Shown: positions 52,125 to 61,852, numbered from the stretch's first letter. The stretch is 64,000 nucleotides of DNA from Mucilaginibacter kameinonensis (GCF_003675385.1 NZ_RCWZ01000003.1:62001-126000); one strand, 5' to 3'. Program-made: numbers and translations. Notes: generated by a model from the sequence alone, not told the origin.

Positions 52125-53453
52125 TTAAGCATCTACTTTAACGTTTTGCTTGCGGATCTTGCTCTCGGTAAACATTAACACAATAAGCATGATCAATCCT
52201 AAAACAAAAAAGCCGTCAAGAGCCAATGTAGAGTCGCGCATTTCGTTAGTTACGGCCTCCACAAAGCCAAAGCAAAACAGGCCAACTACTATCGACAGCT
52301 TTTCGGTAACATCATAAAAGCTGAAATATGAAGCCGTATCCGGAATATTCTCGGGCAAGTATTTGGAGTAGGTTGAGCGCGATAAGGATTGTACCCCTCC
52401 CATCACTATCCCGATAACCACTGCAGCCGCATAAAACTGGATAGAGCTGGTGATAAAGTAAGCATACAGGCAAATAGCCGACCATACCGCTACCAAACCA
52501 ACCAACGTACGCACATTTCCAAATTTCTCAGATGATTTGGATGCGATCAATGCGCCCGGTACCGCGACAACCTGGATGATGAGCACTATAGAGATCAGGG
52601 CGGCATCGGGCATGTGTAATTCTTTAGCAGCAAAATTGGCTGCGACCAGCATAATGGTTTGCACACCAACCGAGTAAAGGAAAAATGAAGCCAGGAAGCG
52701 TTTTAACAAAGGCATGTTGCGCACTTTGCCAAAAACTTTGGCCAGTTCTTTAAAGCCACCTGTAAGTACATTATAGCTATGCTTACCGGCGTTAGGTTGT
52801 CCTTTAGGAAGCAGGCGGAACGGGATAACAGAGAAACCAATCCACCAAACAAAAACCATCAGGAATGAGATGCGGGCAGGCAGCCAATCGTCAGTAATGC
52901 CAAACCAATTTGGCTGAAGCATCACGATAAAGCACAATACCTGCACTACGATGCTGCCCACATAGCCATAAATAAATCCTTTGGCACTTACAGCGTCCTG
53001 TTTATCAGGCGTAGCAATTTGCGGCAGATAGGAGTTGTAAAATACGAAGCCACCGCAATAGCCTATCGAGGCAAGCCCAAAGCACAGCATCGGGATTTCC
53101 AGCCCCGTGCCCGGCTTAAAGAAAAACAAGCCTGCACATGCCAGACTGCCCAGCCAGGTAAATAATTGCAGGTATGACTTCTTATTGCCCCGGTAATCGG
53201 CTATGGAAGTAAGGATGGGCAATATAGCCGCCACGATTAGATAGGATAAGCCCAATATATAGTTTGATAAAACCGTGTTCACATACTTATGCCCAAAGAA
53301 AGTAACCATTTGGGTGTTTTTTGAATTGAACTTGGTTACCTCTACAAAGTATGCAGGGAAAATAGTAGAGGTAATAACGATATTGTATGACTGATTGGCC
53401 CAATCAAACATACACCAGGCCCAGATGGTTTTTTTATTATTTTTTGCTTCCAT
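52125..53453 (-). CDS. UMF1-family MFS transporter (second paralogue)
   Basis: A 442-aa, 12-helix protein. It shares the signature start (IWAWCMFDWANQSYNIVITS) and the late SRSTYSKYLPENIPDTASYF block with the gene at 49.3 kb, so the two come from a duplication that was later split by YnfA, DinB and an unknown gene. The substrate is unknown. Divergence between the copies suggests different substrates. Confidence 0.88.
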   Translation of the reverse strand: MEAKNNKKTIWAWCMFDWANQSYNIVITSTIFPAYFVEVTKFNSKNTQMVTFFGHKYVNTVLSNYILGLSYLIVAAILPILTSIADYRGNKKSYLQLFTWLGSLACAGLFFFKPGTGLEIPMLCFGLASIGYCGGFVFYNSYLPQIATPDKQDAVSAKGFIYGYVGSIVVQVLCFIVMLQPNWFGITDDWLPARISFLMVFVWWIGFSVIPFRLLPKGQPNAGKHSYNVLTGGFKELAKVFGKVRNMPLLKRFLASFFLYSVGVQTIMLVAANFAAKELHMPDAALISIVLIIQVVAVPGALIASKSSEKFGNVRTLVGLVAVWSAICLYAYFITSSIQFYAAAVVIGIVMGGVQSLSRSTYSKYLPENIPDTASYFSFYDVTEKLSIVVGLFCFGFVEAVTNEMRDSTLALDGFFVLGLIMLIVLMFTESKIRKQNVKVDA

Positions 53454-53522
53454 TGCGGCCTTAAAAGTATGAATTTTAGAGGAAGCCCAATTTACAGAGG
53501 AAAAATAAATTGCTTTATATCA

Positions 53523-54050
53523 TCAACGGCCGTAATTTATTTTAGGATGATCGATATCATACTTTAACCTGTAGTAAATTAAAATAAAGGTCACTATCAG
53601 CGTTAGGATTACGATGAAAACATTCTTATTAAATTCTTTTTCTTTTTCCGGTGTGTCTACAGAAATTTTGTATTCCCATTCAATCCCATATTTAACCTTC
53701 ATCCTATTTGCAATATATTCTGCAAGCTTATAACATTCTGTTTTACGAAGGTCATTTACTTCTTCGTTCGCGCAGAAATTGCATAACAACAGAATTTCTT
53801 CTCCATTTTTAATATAAATTTCAGCGCTGGTATTCATCCCTCGTCCGGCCCCATTTTGGTCTGTCGTGATCAATATCCTACTATTTTTATCAATGGCGAC
53901 CGTCTTTGAAGTTTCATAATCGGTAGAAATCACATCGAATGAATTCAATTGCAGTTTCTTTTCAAAATCATGTCTTGAGACGTAAGAAGTAATATAAATA
54001 GTGTCCGGGTCTTCCTCTCTTAAATACAAGCCTGCAAACCGAGTAATCAT
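53523..54050 (-). CDS. Unrecognised protein with C-terminal membrane anchor
   Basis: A 175-aa protein from the ATG at 54050 (MITRFAGLYLREEDPDTIYI). A TTG 20 codons upstream would overlap the divergent gene and add a poor leader, so I prefer the ATG. About 145 soluble residues (with a CNFCANEEVNDLRKTECYKL segment) are followed by one C-terminal helix (VFIVILTLIVTFILIYYRL) and a basic tail. The layout is that of a tail-anchored protein with the soluble part probably in the cytoplasm. No family recognised. It is divergent from the next gene. Confidence 0.55.
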   Translation of the reverse strand: MITRFAGLYLREEDPDTIYITSYVSRHDFEKKLQLNSFDVISTDYETSKTVAIDKNSRILITTDQNGAGRGMNTSAEIYIKNGEEILLLCNFCANEEVNDLRKTECYKLAEYIANRMKVKYGIEWEYKISVDTPEKEKEFNKNVFIVILTLIVTFILIYYRLKYDIDHPKINYGR

Positions 54051-54125
54051 ACAGCTAATGTAAAAACATAGTTTAGCTTTATTTTGATTTGTTGTAGTTT
54101 TATCAGACAATCAAAAACAGTAAAT

Positions 54126-54620
54126 ATGTTCAATTATCTTCATTTTACAGATCAGTTCGGCTCTTATCTTTACAGCGATGACTTTCAGGCGTTTTTAGCT
54201 GAAACTTTTACCGATCTGAGTAGATACAATGTTTTGGAGAGCGACTATATACAGTCTGAGTTACTACATATTGCTTTAGGCTTCACCAACGATGATGCAG
54301 TTATTGATGAGGATGAACTGATAGTGTTAGAGCCCGGGCAACCGGTATTTTCCCACTTGAATATTTACCCGAACCCAGATCTTCAATATTTGCTGCCTTT
54401 TGAAATCTCCTTTAGCGATACACGTAATAATGTATTCAAAAAAGCTGGCGAACCGACACAAACCAATCACGAAGTTTCACCTATATTGGATAAACATTTT
54501 CTGATAGACCACTATAAAATAGGCGATCTTGTATTAAGCATAGATTATGATCCAGATGATGAACATATCAATTTCATCCAGATCAGGGATAATAATATTG
54601 TAGCGCATTTAAAACTATAA
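54126..54620 (+). CDS. Unrecognised acidic protein
   Basis: A 164-aa protein starting at the ATG at 54126 (MFNYLHFTDQFGSYLYSDDF); an earlier TTG is unlikely. It is acidic and soluble, with several Asp-rich segments (NDDAVIDEDELIVLEPGQPV, DYDPDDEHINFIQIRDNNIV). A small immunity-type or ligand-binding fold is possible, but there is no clear motif. It runs divergently from the tail-anchored gene, 75 nt away, so the two may be a functional pair. No family recognised. Confidence 0.55.
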   Translation: MFNYLHFTDQFGSYLYSDDFQAFLAETFTDLSRYNVLESDYIQSELLHIALGFTNDDAVIDEDELIVLEPGQPVFSHLNIYPNPDLQYLLPFEISFSDTRNNVFKKAGEPTQTNHEVSPILDKHFLIDHYKIGDLVLSIDYDPDDEHINFIQIRDNNIVAHLKL

Positions 54621-54684
54621 CCGGGAAAATAAGTTTAAACCAACTCTCCTCCCGGTTCATATAGCTACTGTGAGATTACCGCTA

Positions 54685-56424
54685 CTAATCAAATATCTCG
54701 GGCAAATGCTTGTAGTTGCCTTTTACTGTGGCTAAAACCTCATCAAATTTACCACCAAGCATCATTTTGGTCATAGAAACAGCCATACCCGCAACCATTT
54801 TAAGTTCGATATGCGGCGGTAAGGCAAGAGCGGTTCCATCGGTATAAACATTCACCAACACAGGCCCCTTGTGCGCGAAAGCTTCAGCTATGCCCTGTTC
54901 AAGATCCTGCGGATCATTTATCGTGATCCCTTTTATGCCCATTGATTCGGCCACCAGCGTAAAATCAGGGTTGTGCATGTCGACCTCGAAATCGGGTAAA
55001 CCCATTACCTCCATCTCAAGCTTCACCATACCGAGCGCCCGGTTATTAAACACAATGATTTTTATAGGCAGGTTATATTGTTTGATGGTAGCCAAATCGC
55101 CCAATAACATAGATATGCCTCCGTCACCACACATAGCTACTACCTGCCTTTCAGGGCAGGCTAACGCGGCTCCAATGGCATGCGGCATAGCATTAGCCAT
55201 AGAGCCATGAACAAAAGACCCAATCATAGAGCGGCGACCATTAGCGCTGATATGCCGGGCGCTCCATACATTACACATACCGGTATCACAGGTAAAAATA
55301 GCATCGTCAGAAGCGTACTCGTCCACCAAAGCCGCCAGAGCTTCCGGGTGAATAGCGTCATGTTTGCCATAATCCTTAATATAAGCTTGCTGCTGTTCTT
55401 TCACTTTGGCATGTACATGCAACTGGGCATCTAAAAAGCTCCTGTCGGTTTTTTCTTTAAGTAAGGGAATTAAAGCTTTTAAAGTAGATTTAATATCGCC
55501 ATAAAGCCCCATATGCAATTTAGCACGGCGGCCCAGATTTTCAGGCTTTATATCAATCTGCACTATCTTTTTATCCTGCGGATAGAAAGGCGTATAAGGA
55601 AAATCGGTCCCCAAAAGGATAACCAGATCGCTTTCATGCATGCTATGATAAGCGGCAGGGAGGCCAAGTAGACCGGTCATACCAACCTCGTAAGGATTAT
55701 CATGCTCCAAAAACATTTTCCCGCGGAAGGAATAACCAACCGGGGCTTTGATCAATGAGGCAAGTTCAACAACTTCATCGTGTGCATCGGCACAACCAAT
55801 ACCACCAAAAATGCAAACCTTATTGTGACGATTGATCAAATCAGATAGTTGTACCAACTCTTCCCATACCGGGGTAATATTGGCTTTGCAAAAAAAGTTG
55901 TTTACAGATGAGTCAATTTCTATAGCATCTTCCCCGGCCACATCGCCCGGAAAGCCCAATACGCCAACCCCTTTACGTTGAATTGCGGTTTGAAGAGCAG
56001 CCTGTACCATACGTGGTACCTGTTTATTATTGGCGGCTACCTGGTTATAGTAACTGCAATCGTCAAAAAGCTTAATAACATTGGTTTCCTGGAAGTAATT
56101 GCTGCCAAACTCCTTGGTGGCGCAGGTTGATGCTATAGCCAGAACAGGGGCTCCCGAACGGTGAGCATCGTAAAGACCGTTTACCAAATGCACATGCCCC
56201 GGACCGCTACTGCCTGCACAGCAGGCGAGACCGCTTAATTGCGCATCTGCCGAAGCCGCGAAAGCGCCGGCTTCTTCATTACGTACGTGGATCCATTTTA
56301 ATTCGGGAGTTCTGCGGACGGCATCGTTAAGTTCGTTCAAACTATCGCCCGTAATAGCGTAAATGCGCTTTATGCCCGCTTGTATCAGCATATCTACAAG
56401 CTGTTCAGCTACTTTTTTTGACAT
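54685..56424 (-). CDS. poxB: Pyruvate dehydrogenase (quinone)/pyruvate oxidase, TPP enzyme
   Basis: A 579-aa thiamine-diphosphate enzyme starting at the ATG at 56424 (MSKKVAEQLVDMLIQAGIKR); an in-frame start upstream would add 18 residues before the family N-terminus. The glutamate that activates TPP lies in HVRNEEAGAFAASADAQLSG. The C-terminal GDG motif is VVAMCGDGGISMLLGDL, with FNNRALGMVKLEMEV. FAD binding by the central domain is typical. It oxidises pyruvate to acetate and CO2, passing electrons to quinone. It lies downstream of the molybdenum hydroxylase operon but separated by 182 nt. Confidence 0.88.
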   Translation of the reverse strand: MSKKVAEQLVDMLIQAGIKRIYAITGDSLNELNDAVRRTPELKWIHVRNEEAGAFAASADAQLSGLACCAGSSGPGHVHLVNGLYDAHRSGAPVLAIASTCATKEFGSNYFQETNVIKLFDDCSYYNQVAANNKQVPRMVQAALQTAIQRKGVGVLGFPGDVAGEDAIEIDSSVNNFFCKANITPVWEELVQLSDLINRHNKVCIFGGIGCADAHDEVVELASLIKAPVGYSFRGKMFLEHDNPYEVGMTGLLGLPAAYHSMHESDLVILLGTDFPYTPFYPQDKKIVQIDIKPENLGRRAKLHMGLYGDIKSTLKALIPLLKEKTDRSFLDAQLHVHAKVKEQQQAYIKDYGKHDAIHPEALAALVDEYASDDAIFTCDTGMCNVWSARHISANGRRSMIGSFVHGSMANAMPHAIGAALACPERQVVAMCGDGGISMLLGDLATIKQYNLPIKIIVFNNRALGMVKLEMEVMGLPDFEVDMHNPDFTLVAESMGIKGITINDPQDLEQGIAEAFAHKGPVLVNVYTDGTALALPPHIELKMVAGMAVSMTKMMLGGKFDEVLATVKGNYKHLPEIFD

Positions 56425-56606
56425 GTTTTTTTGTTTAACGTTAGTGATGTAGTGATTTCTAAAGATAACACCAAACACATGCCATTGTTAAAACATTAAA
56501 AGTCAAATATTTGTAATAAGAAGCCTTCTTGATATATCGTGATTTTGCGATAACAGTCTGAAATATCGCAAATACCTGATCGGGACATTTTAATATTCTC
56601 TCTCTT

Positions 56607-57716
56607 TTAAGCGCTGTGAATCAGGCTTGTTTTATACTTCAACGAGTTTCCATTTCGTGCTGCAAATACCGCTTTTACTTCTGCTACAATTGATAACGCG
56701 ATCTCTTCCGACGTTTCGGAACCTATATCCAGACCAACCGGCCCGTAAATGGCTTCCAGATTTGCTGGGCTAACGAATGTCCCCCCTGTCTCCAATTCAT
56801 CCAGCATGCGTTCCAGTTTTTTCCGGGGACCTAAAATTCCGATATAAGAAGTTTGTAAGGGTAAAATAGATTTCAGAAAAGCAATCTCGTAATTGTAATT
56901 ATGCGTCATCAACACAAAGGCTGTCCATTCGTTTATTTCAAGGTTATGCAGAACCTGATCGGGTTTTGCAATTACTATTTTATTTACTGATGGGAAGCGT
57001 TCTGCTGTAGCATAATTCGGCCTGCCGTCAACCAAAGTAATATTCCAGCCTAATACCGAAGCTATTTTTGTTAAGGGCATAGCATCATTTCCCGCGCCGA
57101 TAATGACCAAAGAGATTAAAGGCTTAACGCATTCAATAAATGCGGTATAGTCATTATAGGCAGTAACGGACGAACGCTGATTATCCAGTGCATTTCTGGC
57201 ATCCTCCAGCAACTCATTCTGATATGGCAATGTTTCTAATCCGTTCAACAAAGTTTCATGTCCAGTCAGGCATAAACGCGATCCCGGTTGCGGAGCCTTA
57301 CGGTCGGTCATAGAGAATACCGTAACTAAAACTGTGTATCCGCGTGAGGCTATTACTGCTTTCAGCAGGGTTATCGGGTTAGGTTGCCTGTCATTAATAG
57401 GTTCTATGAGGATATGTATGATACCATTGCAACCGAGGCCCACGCCAAGTTTGGCATCGTCGTCATCCATCGTATCATAGGTAACCAGAAGCGCCTCCTG
57501 CTGTAAAATAACCATGCGGGCTTTGCGCAAGGCATCCCCTTCCAGGCAACCGCCGCTTATAGCACCTGTTAGCTGACCATCTTCGGTGATCAGCATCCGT
57601 GCCCCCGCCCTACGATAAGCCGAACCTTCAACGAGCACCACCGTAGCCAACGCCGTTTTTTTGCCCGATTTTACCGCCTGCTCATAAGCCGCTACGATGT
57701 CAATGATTTCTTTCAT
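56607..57716 (-). CDS. XdhC/CoxI-type molybdenum hydroxylase maturation factor
   Basis: A 369-aa protein. The XdhC N-terminal domain (ALATVVLVEGSAYRRAGARM, then AISGGCLEGDALRKARMV) is followed by a Rossmann-like C-terminal domain (ISLVIIGAGNDAMPLTKIAS, and YIGILGPRKKLERMLDELET). XdhC-type proteins help load and sulfurate the molybdopterin cofactor of xanthine-oxidase family enzymes. It lies 18 nt after the Mo subunit, as expected for a dedicated maturation factor, so it most likely serves that enzyme. Confidence 0.9.
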   Translation of the reverse strand: MKEIIDIVAAYEQAVKSGKKTALATVVLVEGSAYRRAGARMLITEDGQLTGAISGGCLEGDALRKARMVILQQEALLVTYDTMDDDDAKLGVGLGCNGIIHILIEPINDRQPNPITLLKAVIASRGYTVLVTVFSMTDRKAPQPGSRLCLTGHETLLNGLETLPYQNELLEDARNALDNQRSSVTAYNDYTAFIECVKPLISLVIIGAGNDAMPLTKIASVLGWNITLVDGRPNYATAERFPSVNKIVIAKPDQVLHNLEINEWTAFVLMTHNYNYEIAFLKSILPLQTSYIGILGPRKKLERMLDELETGGTFVSPANLEAIYGPVGLDIGSETSEEIALSIVAEVKAVFAARNGNSLKYKTSLIHSA

Positions 57717-57734
57717 GCAATCAAGAATACTTTA

Positions 57735-59891
57735 TTAAACAGCATTCATATTAAATGGCAGCTTTCTGATTCGCTTTCCCGTTAGGTCATAAATGGCGTC
57801 GGTAAGTGCGGGGGCAAATGGTGGTAAGCCAGGCTCACCTACACCACCGGCATCCGCCGTATTTTCCATAATATGTACTTCCACCGGCGGTGCATCACTC
57901 ATTCGCGGCATCAGGTAATCGTAAAAGTTATTTTGTTCAACCAGGCCGTTTTTAAAAGTGATCTCGTGTATAGTAGCTGCCCCCAGGGCCATTACAACCG
58001 AGCCTTCTACCTGTGCTTTGATGATATCGGGGTTAACGTACCATCCACAGTCCATTACAGCCCAAACTTTATCTATCTTCACTTTGCCCTCAGCATTCCT
58101 TGAAACTTTTACTACCTGGCCCACGGTGGTTTCAAAGCATTCTGTGATTGCTACGCCGTAACCCTGATTTTTTTGCCTTGATTTCCATCCCGAAACCTCT
58201 TCCATCCGGTCTATCAATCGCTGGCAACGCTCGTCTTTCAGGTATTTCCTCCTGAAATCCAACTGATCCTGTCCGGCTAAAACGGCCATCTCATTCATGA
58301 AACTTTCGTAAGCAAAACCATTGGTTGAGGCATAAACCGAGCGCCACCACATATTGGGCAAAGGCATTTCATAAGGCACATCAGCAAAACTGATATTTTT
58401 TATGCTATCATAGTAAGGCTTTAAAAACCCTTCTGATGTGCTTCCATTTGCTTTGCCACGCGCAGGGCCGTTCCAATGATCGATATTTTGACCGGCCATT
58501 TTGAATTTCAGGGCGCTTATATCACCATTTTCAATTGCCCCCTGCCCCCGGTAAGAAATACCGGCACGATATGGCCCCTGTTTAATATCATCTTCACGCG
58601 ACCATACTACCTGAACCGGTGCGCCAATCTCTTTCGAGATTGCAACAACTTCATGGGTATAATCTAAAAAGGCTTTTCGACCAAAACCGCCGCCTAAAAA
58701 AGTCATATTAACTATCACCTTATCTTTCGGCATTTTGAATTTGGTACTGATATCATTCAACACCCAATCCGGCGCCTGTATAGGCCCCCAGATCTCAATT
58801 TTATCCGGCTGATAATATGCCGCACAATTTAAAGGCTCCATAGCAGCATGCGATTGATATGGGGTTTGATAAATGACGTCGATCTGCTGTGTAGCCTTAG
58901 CTAACGCGCCGTCAGTATCTCCTTGTTTTTTATGCGATATCCCTTCTTCCTTTTTGAGCAACTCTTCATGGGCTTTGTAGATATCAATGGTATTTACGTG
59001 TTCAAAACCGCTATCATCCCATTCAACCCGCAAAGCTTTCCTACCTTGCATGGCAGCCCAGGTCGAATCGGCAATAACAACCACTCCATCACGCGTGGTA
59101 TTAAAAACCATCATTTGTATTTTAAATACCTTCTTGACACCCGGAACTTTAAGTGCAGCTGAGTCATCAAAGCTCTTTATCTTTCCGCGCAACCTTGGGC
59201 TACGTTCAACCGCCGCGTGCAACATACCTGGCAGTTTTTTATCCAGGCCAAAAATAGCCTCGCCATTGGTTTTCATTGGCGTATCGAGCCGATTAAGTGG
59301 CTTACGGATCAATTTGTATTCCGAAATATTTTTAAGTTTTACATCTTTTGGCGGTGAAAGCTTTGAGGCATCCGTTACCAGTTCGCCGTAATTGAACTTT
59401 TTACCAGATGGTTTATGGATCACATGACCGGATTGCGCATAACACTCACTTGCCGGAACACCCCACTTGTTGGCTGCCGCGGTAATAAGCATTTCACGCG
59501 CGGTAGCGCTCAAATTAAGCAGTTTTTTATACGATCCCCTGATGGTAGAACTGCCACCGGTGATCTGGCTACCGTATTTATCAGGATCGCCTATGGCGAA
59601 TATGACATTAATATCCTTCAGATCTACCTCCAGTTCTTCGGCAATAATCTGCGGAACCGACTGGTAAGAGCCCTGCCCCATTTCTGCACGGTGATCGGTC
59701 AGGGTAACTTTGCCATCGGTATCTATCCGCATCCAGGCGTTAAATTCAAAGCTTGACTGACCTTCGGCCAAGGCGGCGATCAGTTCTTCTTTTTTTGCAT
59801 TGGCCGGAAAATAAAAGCCTAAGCACAGCGCAGTTCCTGCCAGGCCAGACACCCGCAGAAAATTCCTTCTTGATATTGAGTTGGTTTCCAT
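57735..59891 (-). CDS. Molybdopterin-binding subunit, IorB-like xanthine-oxidase family
   Basis: A 718-aa protein with a twin-arginine signal (SISRRNFLRVSGLAGTALCL), so it is folded with cofactor and exported. Molybdopterin-binding parts include AEMGQGSYQSVPQIIAEELE, GGSSTIRGSYKKLLNLSATA, GGFGRKAFLDYTHEVVAISK and the late GGVGEPGLPPFAPALTDAIY, with the catalytic Glu. It resembles isoquinoline 1-oxidoreductase beta or related aldehyde oxidoreductases. The cytochrome gene lies 27 nt upstream and the 2Fe-2S subunit before that. The substrate is unknown: aldehydes or N-heterocycles are typical. Confidence 0.9.
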   Translation of the reverse strand: METNSISRRNFLRVSGLAGTALCLGFYFPANAKKEELIAALAEGQSSFEFNAWMRIDTDGKVTLTDHRAEMGQGSYQSVPQIIAEELEVDLKDINVIFAIGDPDKYGSQITGGSSTIRGSYKKLLNLSATAREMLITAAANKWGVPASECYAQSGHVIHKPSGKKFNYGELVTDASKLSPPKDVKLKNISEYKLIRKPLNRLDTPMKTNGEAIFGLDKKLPGMLHAAVERSPRLRGKIKSFDDSAALKVPGVKKVFKIQMMVFNTTRDGVVVIADSTWAAMQGRKALRVEWDDSGFEHVNTIDIYKAHEELLKKEEGISHKKQGDTDGALAKATQQIDVIYQTPYQSHAAMEPLNCAAYYQPDKIEIWGPIQAPDWVLNDISTKFKMPKDKVIVNMTFLGGGFGRKAFLDYTHEVVAISKEIGAPVQVVWSREDDIKQGPYRAGISYRGQGAIENGDISALKFKMAGQNIDHWNGPARGKANGSTSEGFLKPYYDSIKNISFADVPYEMPLPNMWWRSVYASTNGFAYESFMNEMAVLAGQDQLDFRRKYLKDERCQRLIDRMEEVSGWKSRQKNQGYGVAITECFETTVGQVVKVSRNAEGKVKIDKVWAVMDCGWYVNPDIIKAQVEGSVVMALGAATIHEITFKNGLVEQNNFYDYLMPRMSDAPPVEVHIMENTADAGGVGEPGLPPFAPALTDAIYDLTGKRIRKLPFNMNAV

Positions 59892-59918
59892 AATGGCTAC
59901 TCTAATTCGTTCAAAATT

Positions 59919-60527
59919 TTATTTTGCTTTAGCCGAAGGGGCATATCCACCCTTGGCTATCCATAAACGCACCTGGGCTGCAAAAGCCGGTCTGCTCATT
60001 GGCGGCAAGGTACGGCCGTCACCCGGATGCCAGGCCCAGCCAACAAGGTCATCATGAGCCATATGCTCAATCAGTTGTGCTTTTGTACGGCCACCGTTTT
60101 GTTTGGGATCCAACAATTGCAAGGCCAATTGACGAGGTGTACGCCCCTGGAATACCATACGCATATTGGCCGGTGGCAACCCCCATTTTGGATTTCCGGG
60201 AGGCATGTGTAAGCCTGCTGTATTTTCGGCCTGGTGGCAATTACTGCAACGTACCGAATAAAGCCCCTTCCCATCCGCACCGCGTTTTACATTCATGGTA
60301 TGGATATGGCTATCATCACCCTGTAATGGTGAATCGCCGGCGGGATGACAATTCATACAGCGAGCACTTTTTAATACGGTATAAACAGACATAAAGGCCT
60401 TTACTGAGCCAACACTGTCTTTTGGTGAAATCAGATATTTATCAGTTTTTACAGTTTCGGGCCGAAATGATAACGTGACCATACCTGTGACTGATGCAAG
60501 CAGGATAATGACGATCAGTTTTTTCAT
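59919..60527 (-). CDS. Dihaem cytochrome c-type subunit
   Basis: A 202-aa protein with a signal peptide or anchor ([18 protein letters not shown]) and two CxxCH motifs: [19 protein letters not shown] and [20 protein letters not shown]. Its start overlaps the end of the 2Fe-2S gene by 4 nt (ATGA) and it lies directly before the Mo subunit, so it is most likely the electron acceptor of the hydroxylase. Having the cytochrome gene between IorA- and IorB-like genes implies a three-subunit exported enzyme that feeds the respiratory chain. Confidence 0.87.
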   Translation of the reverse strand: MKKLIVIILLASVTGMVTLSFRPETVKTDKYLISPKDSVGSVKAFMSVYTVLKSARCMNCHPAGDSPLQGDDSHIHTMNVKRGADGKGLYSVRCSNCHQAENTAGLHMPPGNPKWGLPPANMRMVFQGRTPRQLALQLLDPKQNGGRTKAQLIEHMAHDDLVGWAWHPGDGRTLPPMSRPAFAAQVRLWIAKGGYAPSAKAK

Positions 60528-60994
60528 AGCTTGGCTCCTTCCGTCTGCATTGCGGCAGCCTTATGGATCGCAGCCCTGATACGTTGGTATGTACCACAAC
60601 GACAGATATTACCAGACATAGCATCATCGATATCCTGATCGGATGGGTTTGAGTTTTCGCGCAGTAATATCGCGCCAGACATGATCTGCCCGGACTGGCA
60701 GTACCCACACTGCGGAACATTCAGTTCATTCCAGGCCAATTGTAACGGATGATCATTGTTTGCCGAAAGCCCTTCGATAGTTACAATACGCTGGCCGGCG
60801 GCGCGGTTTAACTTGGTTACGCATGACCGTACCGCCTCACCATTAAGGTGAATTGTACAAGCACCGCATTGCGCAGCCCCACACCCGTACTTGGTGCCTG
60901 TTAAACCAAGAATATCCCTAATAACCCACAGCAGCGGCATATTGGGGTCAGCATCTACCTCGTGGTGTTGCCCGTTTACAGTAATATTGATCAT
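60524..60994 (-). CDS. 2Fe-2S subunit, IorA-like
   Basis: A 156-aa protein with the two iron-sulfur domains of the xanthine-oxidase family: a plant-type ferredoxin cluster ([20 protein letters not shown], then AVRSC) and a C-terminal helical cluster ([15 protein letters not shown], and [20 protein letters not shown]). All eight cysteines are present. It has no signal peptide and is probably exported with the Tat-dependent large subunit. It is first in the operon with cytochrome, Mo subunit and XdhC. Confidence 0.92.
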   Translation of the reverse strand: MINITVNGQHHEVDADPNMPLLWVIRDILGLTGTKYGCGAAQCGACTIHLNGEAVRSCVTKLNRAAGQRIVTIEGLSANNDHPLQLAWNELNVPQCGYCQSGQIMSGAILLRENSNPSDQDIDDAMSGNICRCGTYQRIRAAIHKAAAMQTEGAKL

Positions 60995-61275
60995 GATGCA
61001 ATAATTGGTACAGTAAATTTAGCTTAAAAAATCCAATATGAATATCGCGCATCTGATACTTTTTCAATTACGATATTCAAACCAAAACTTACGTTTTTCA
61101 AACAGGTGAATGTTTTGAATATCATTCAAATACTCTAACAACCATGTAAGCCCTTGTCGGCAGACGTTTATTACTATGTTATCAGACTCAAAAGGATGTG
61201 ATTTATTATCGGGTGATATAACTATTACAGATGAAGTATTAGCTTTATCTAAATTTATTATGCCTACAGTAAAAG

Positions 61276-61728
61276 ATGGGAATATTCGATTTTCTAAAAG
61301 GTAAAAACTCCGGCAATGAAAACAAAGCAAATATTGTTACCAGTTGCCCTCCTCCTGAATTTGAAGACAAATGCTCTCTTGCTGATTTAAATACACCATC
61401 TATCAGAGATCAATTGGTTCTATTACTGATAGCTAAAACAGGTATGAATAATCCCAGAAATTTAGGGCTTCGATTAGACCGGTGTGATTTCCCAGGAAAT
61501 GAGGGGAAAAGTGTGTCTAATTTAGTCGATAGTAAATTAGTATATTTTTCAATAATTAATGGCTTCGGGCACCCTATCCAATACGCTGTCACCAATTTGG
61601 GTGAGGAATTTCTAAAAAGTCATATCGCCTATGATGCGGTAATCGATCATATAAAGCAAATGCAGAATCCTGATGTCATATTGGATTCTGTTCTGGCCAT
61701 TTTTAAGAAAACGCGATCTGAACTATAA
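61276..61728 (+). CDS. Unrecognised small soluble protein
   Basis: A 150-aa protein that starts MGIFDFLKGKNSGNENKANI, the beginning of many small bacterial proteins with an FLKG-type amphipathic N-terminus. The rest is soluble, with NTPSIRDQLVLLLIAKTGMN, a beta-rich middle and VIDHIKQMQNPDVILDSVLA near the end. There is no signal peptide. It is followed directly by a terminator. I do not recognise the family. Confidence 0.6.
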   Translation: MGIFDFLKGKNSGNENKANIVTSCPPPEFEDKCSLADLNTPSIRDQLVLLLIAKTGMNNPRNLGLRLDRCDFPGNEGKSVSNLVDSKLVYFSIINGFGHPIQYAVTNLGEEFLKSHIAYDAVIDHIKQMQNPDVILDSVLAIFKKTRSEL

Positions 61729-61733
61729 ACAAA

Positions 61734-61762
61734 AAAACCCGATCAGAATTGACCGGGTTTTT
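61734..61762 (+). terminator. Terminator between the small gene and tRNA-Leu
   Basis: AAAACCCG and CGGGTTTT form an 8-bp stem around ATCAGAATTGAC, followed by TTGC. It ends the plus-strand gene at 61728. Confidence 0.8.
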
Positions 61763-61770
61763 GCATGCTG

Positions 61771-61852
61771 TGCGGAAGAAGGGACTCGAACCCCCACGCC
61801 GTGAAGCGCCAGATCCTAAGTCTGGTGCGGCTACCAATTACGCCACTTCCGC
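61771..61852 (-). tRNA. tRNA-Leu (anticodon UAG)
   Basis: The minus strand folds into a class II cloverleaf. Acceptor GCGGAAG pairs with CTTCCGC, discriminator A. The anticodon stem is CCAGA/TCTGG with loop CTTAGGA, so the anticodon is UAG, which reads CUN leucine codons. A long variable arm (CGCTTCACGGCG) fits leucine tRNA. The T-arm is GGGGGTTCGAGTCCC. The CCA end is not encoded; CAG follows instead. About 82 nt. Confidence 0.95.

Noticed and set aside
56440..56460. A partial match to the direct-repeat site (TTAGTGATGTAGTGAT) near the PoxB start
   Set aside because: Only one half-site is complete and it lies within a few bases of the gene start. It lacks the AATAKCM box and a spaced -7 box.
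61176..61304. A 42-codon plus-strand frame just before and into the 61276 gene
   Set aside because: Too short, no motif, and overlaps the next start by 29 nt. A leader peptide cannot be excluded, but nothing supports one.
61064..61330. An 88-codon minus-strand frame opposite the start of the small soluble gene
   Set aside because: It overlaps the better supported plus-strand gene at 61276, has no domain and an ill-fitting composition; I treat it as chance.
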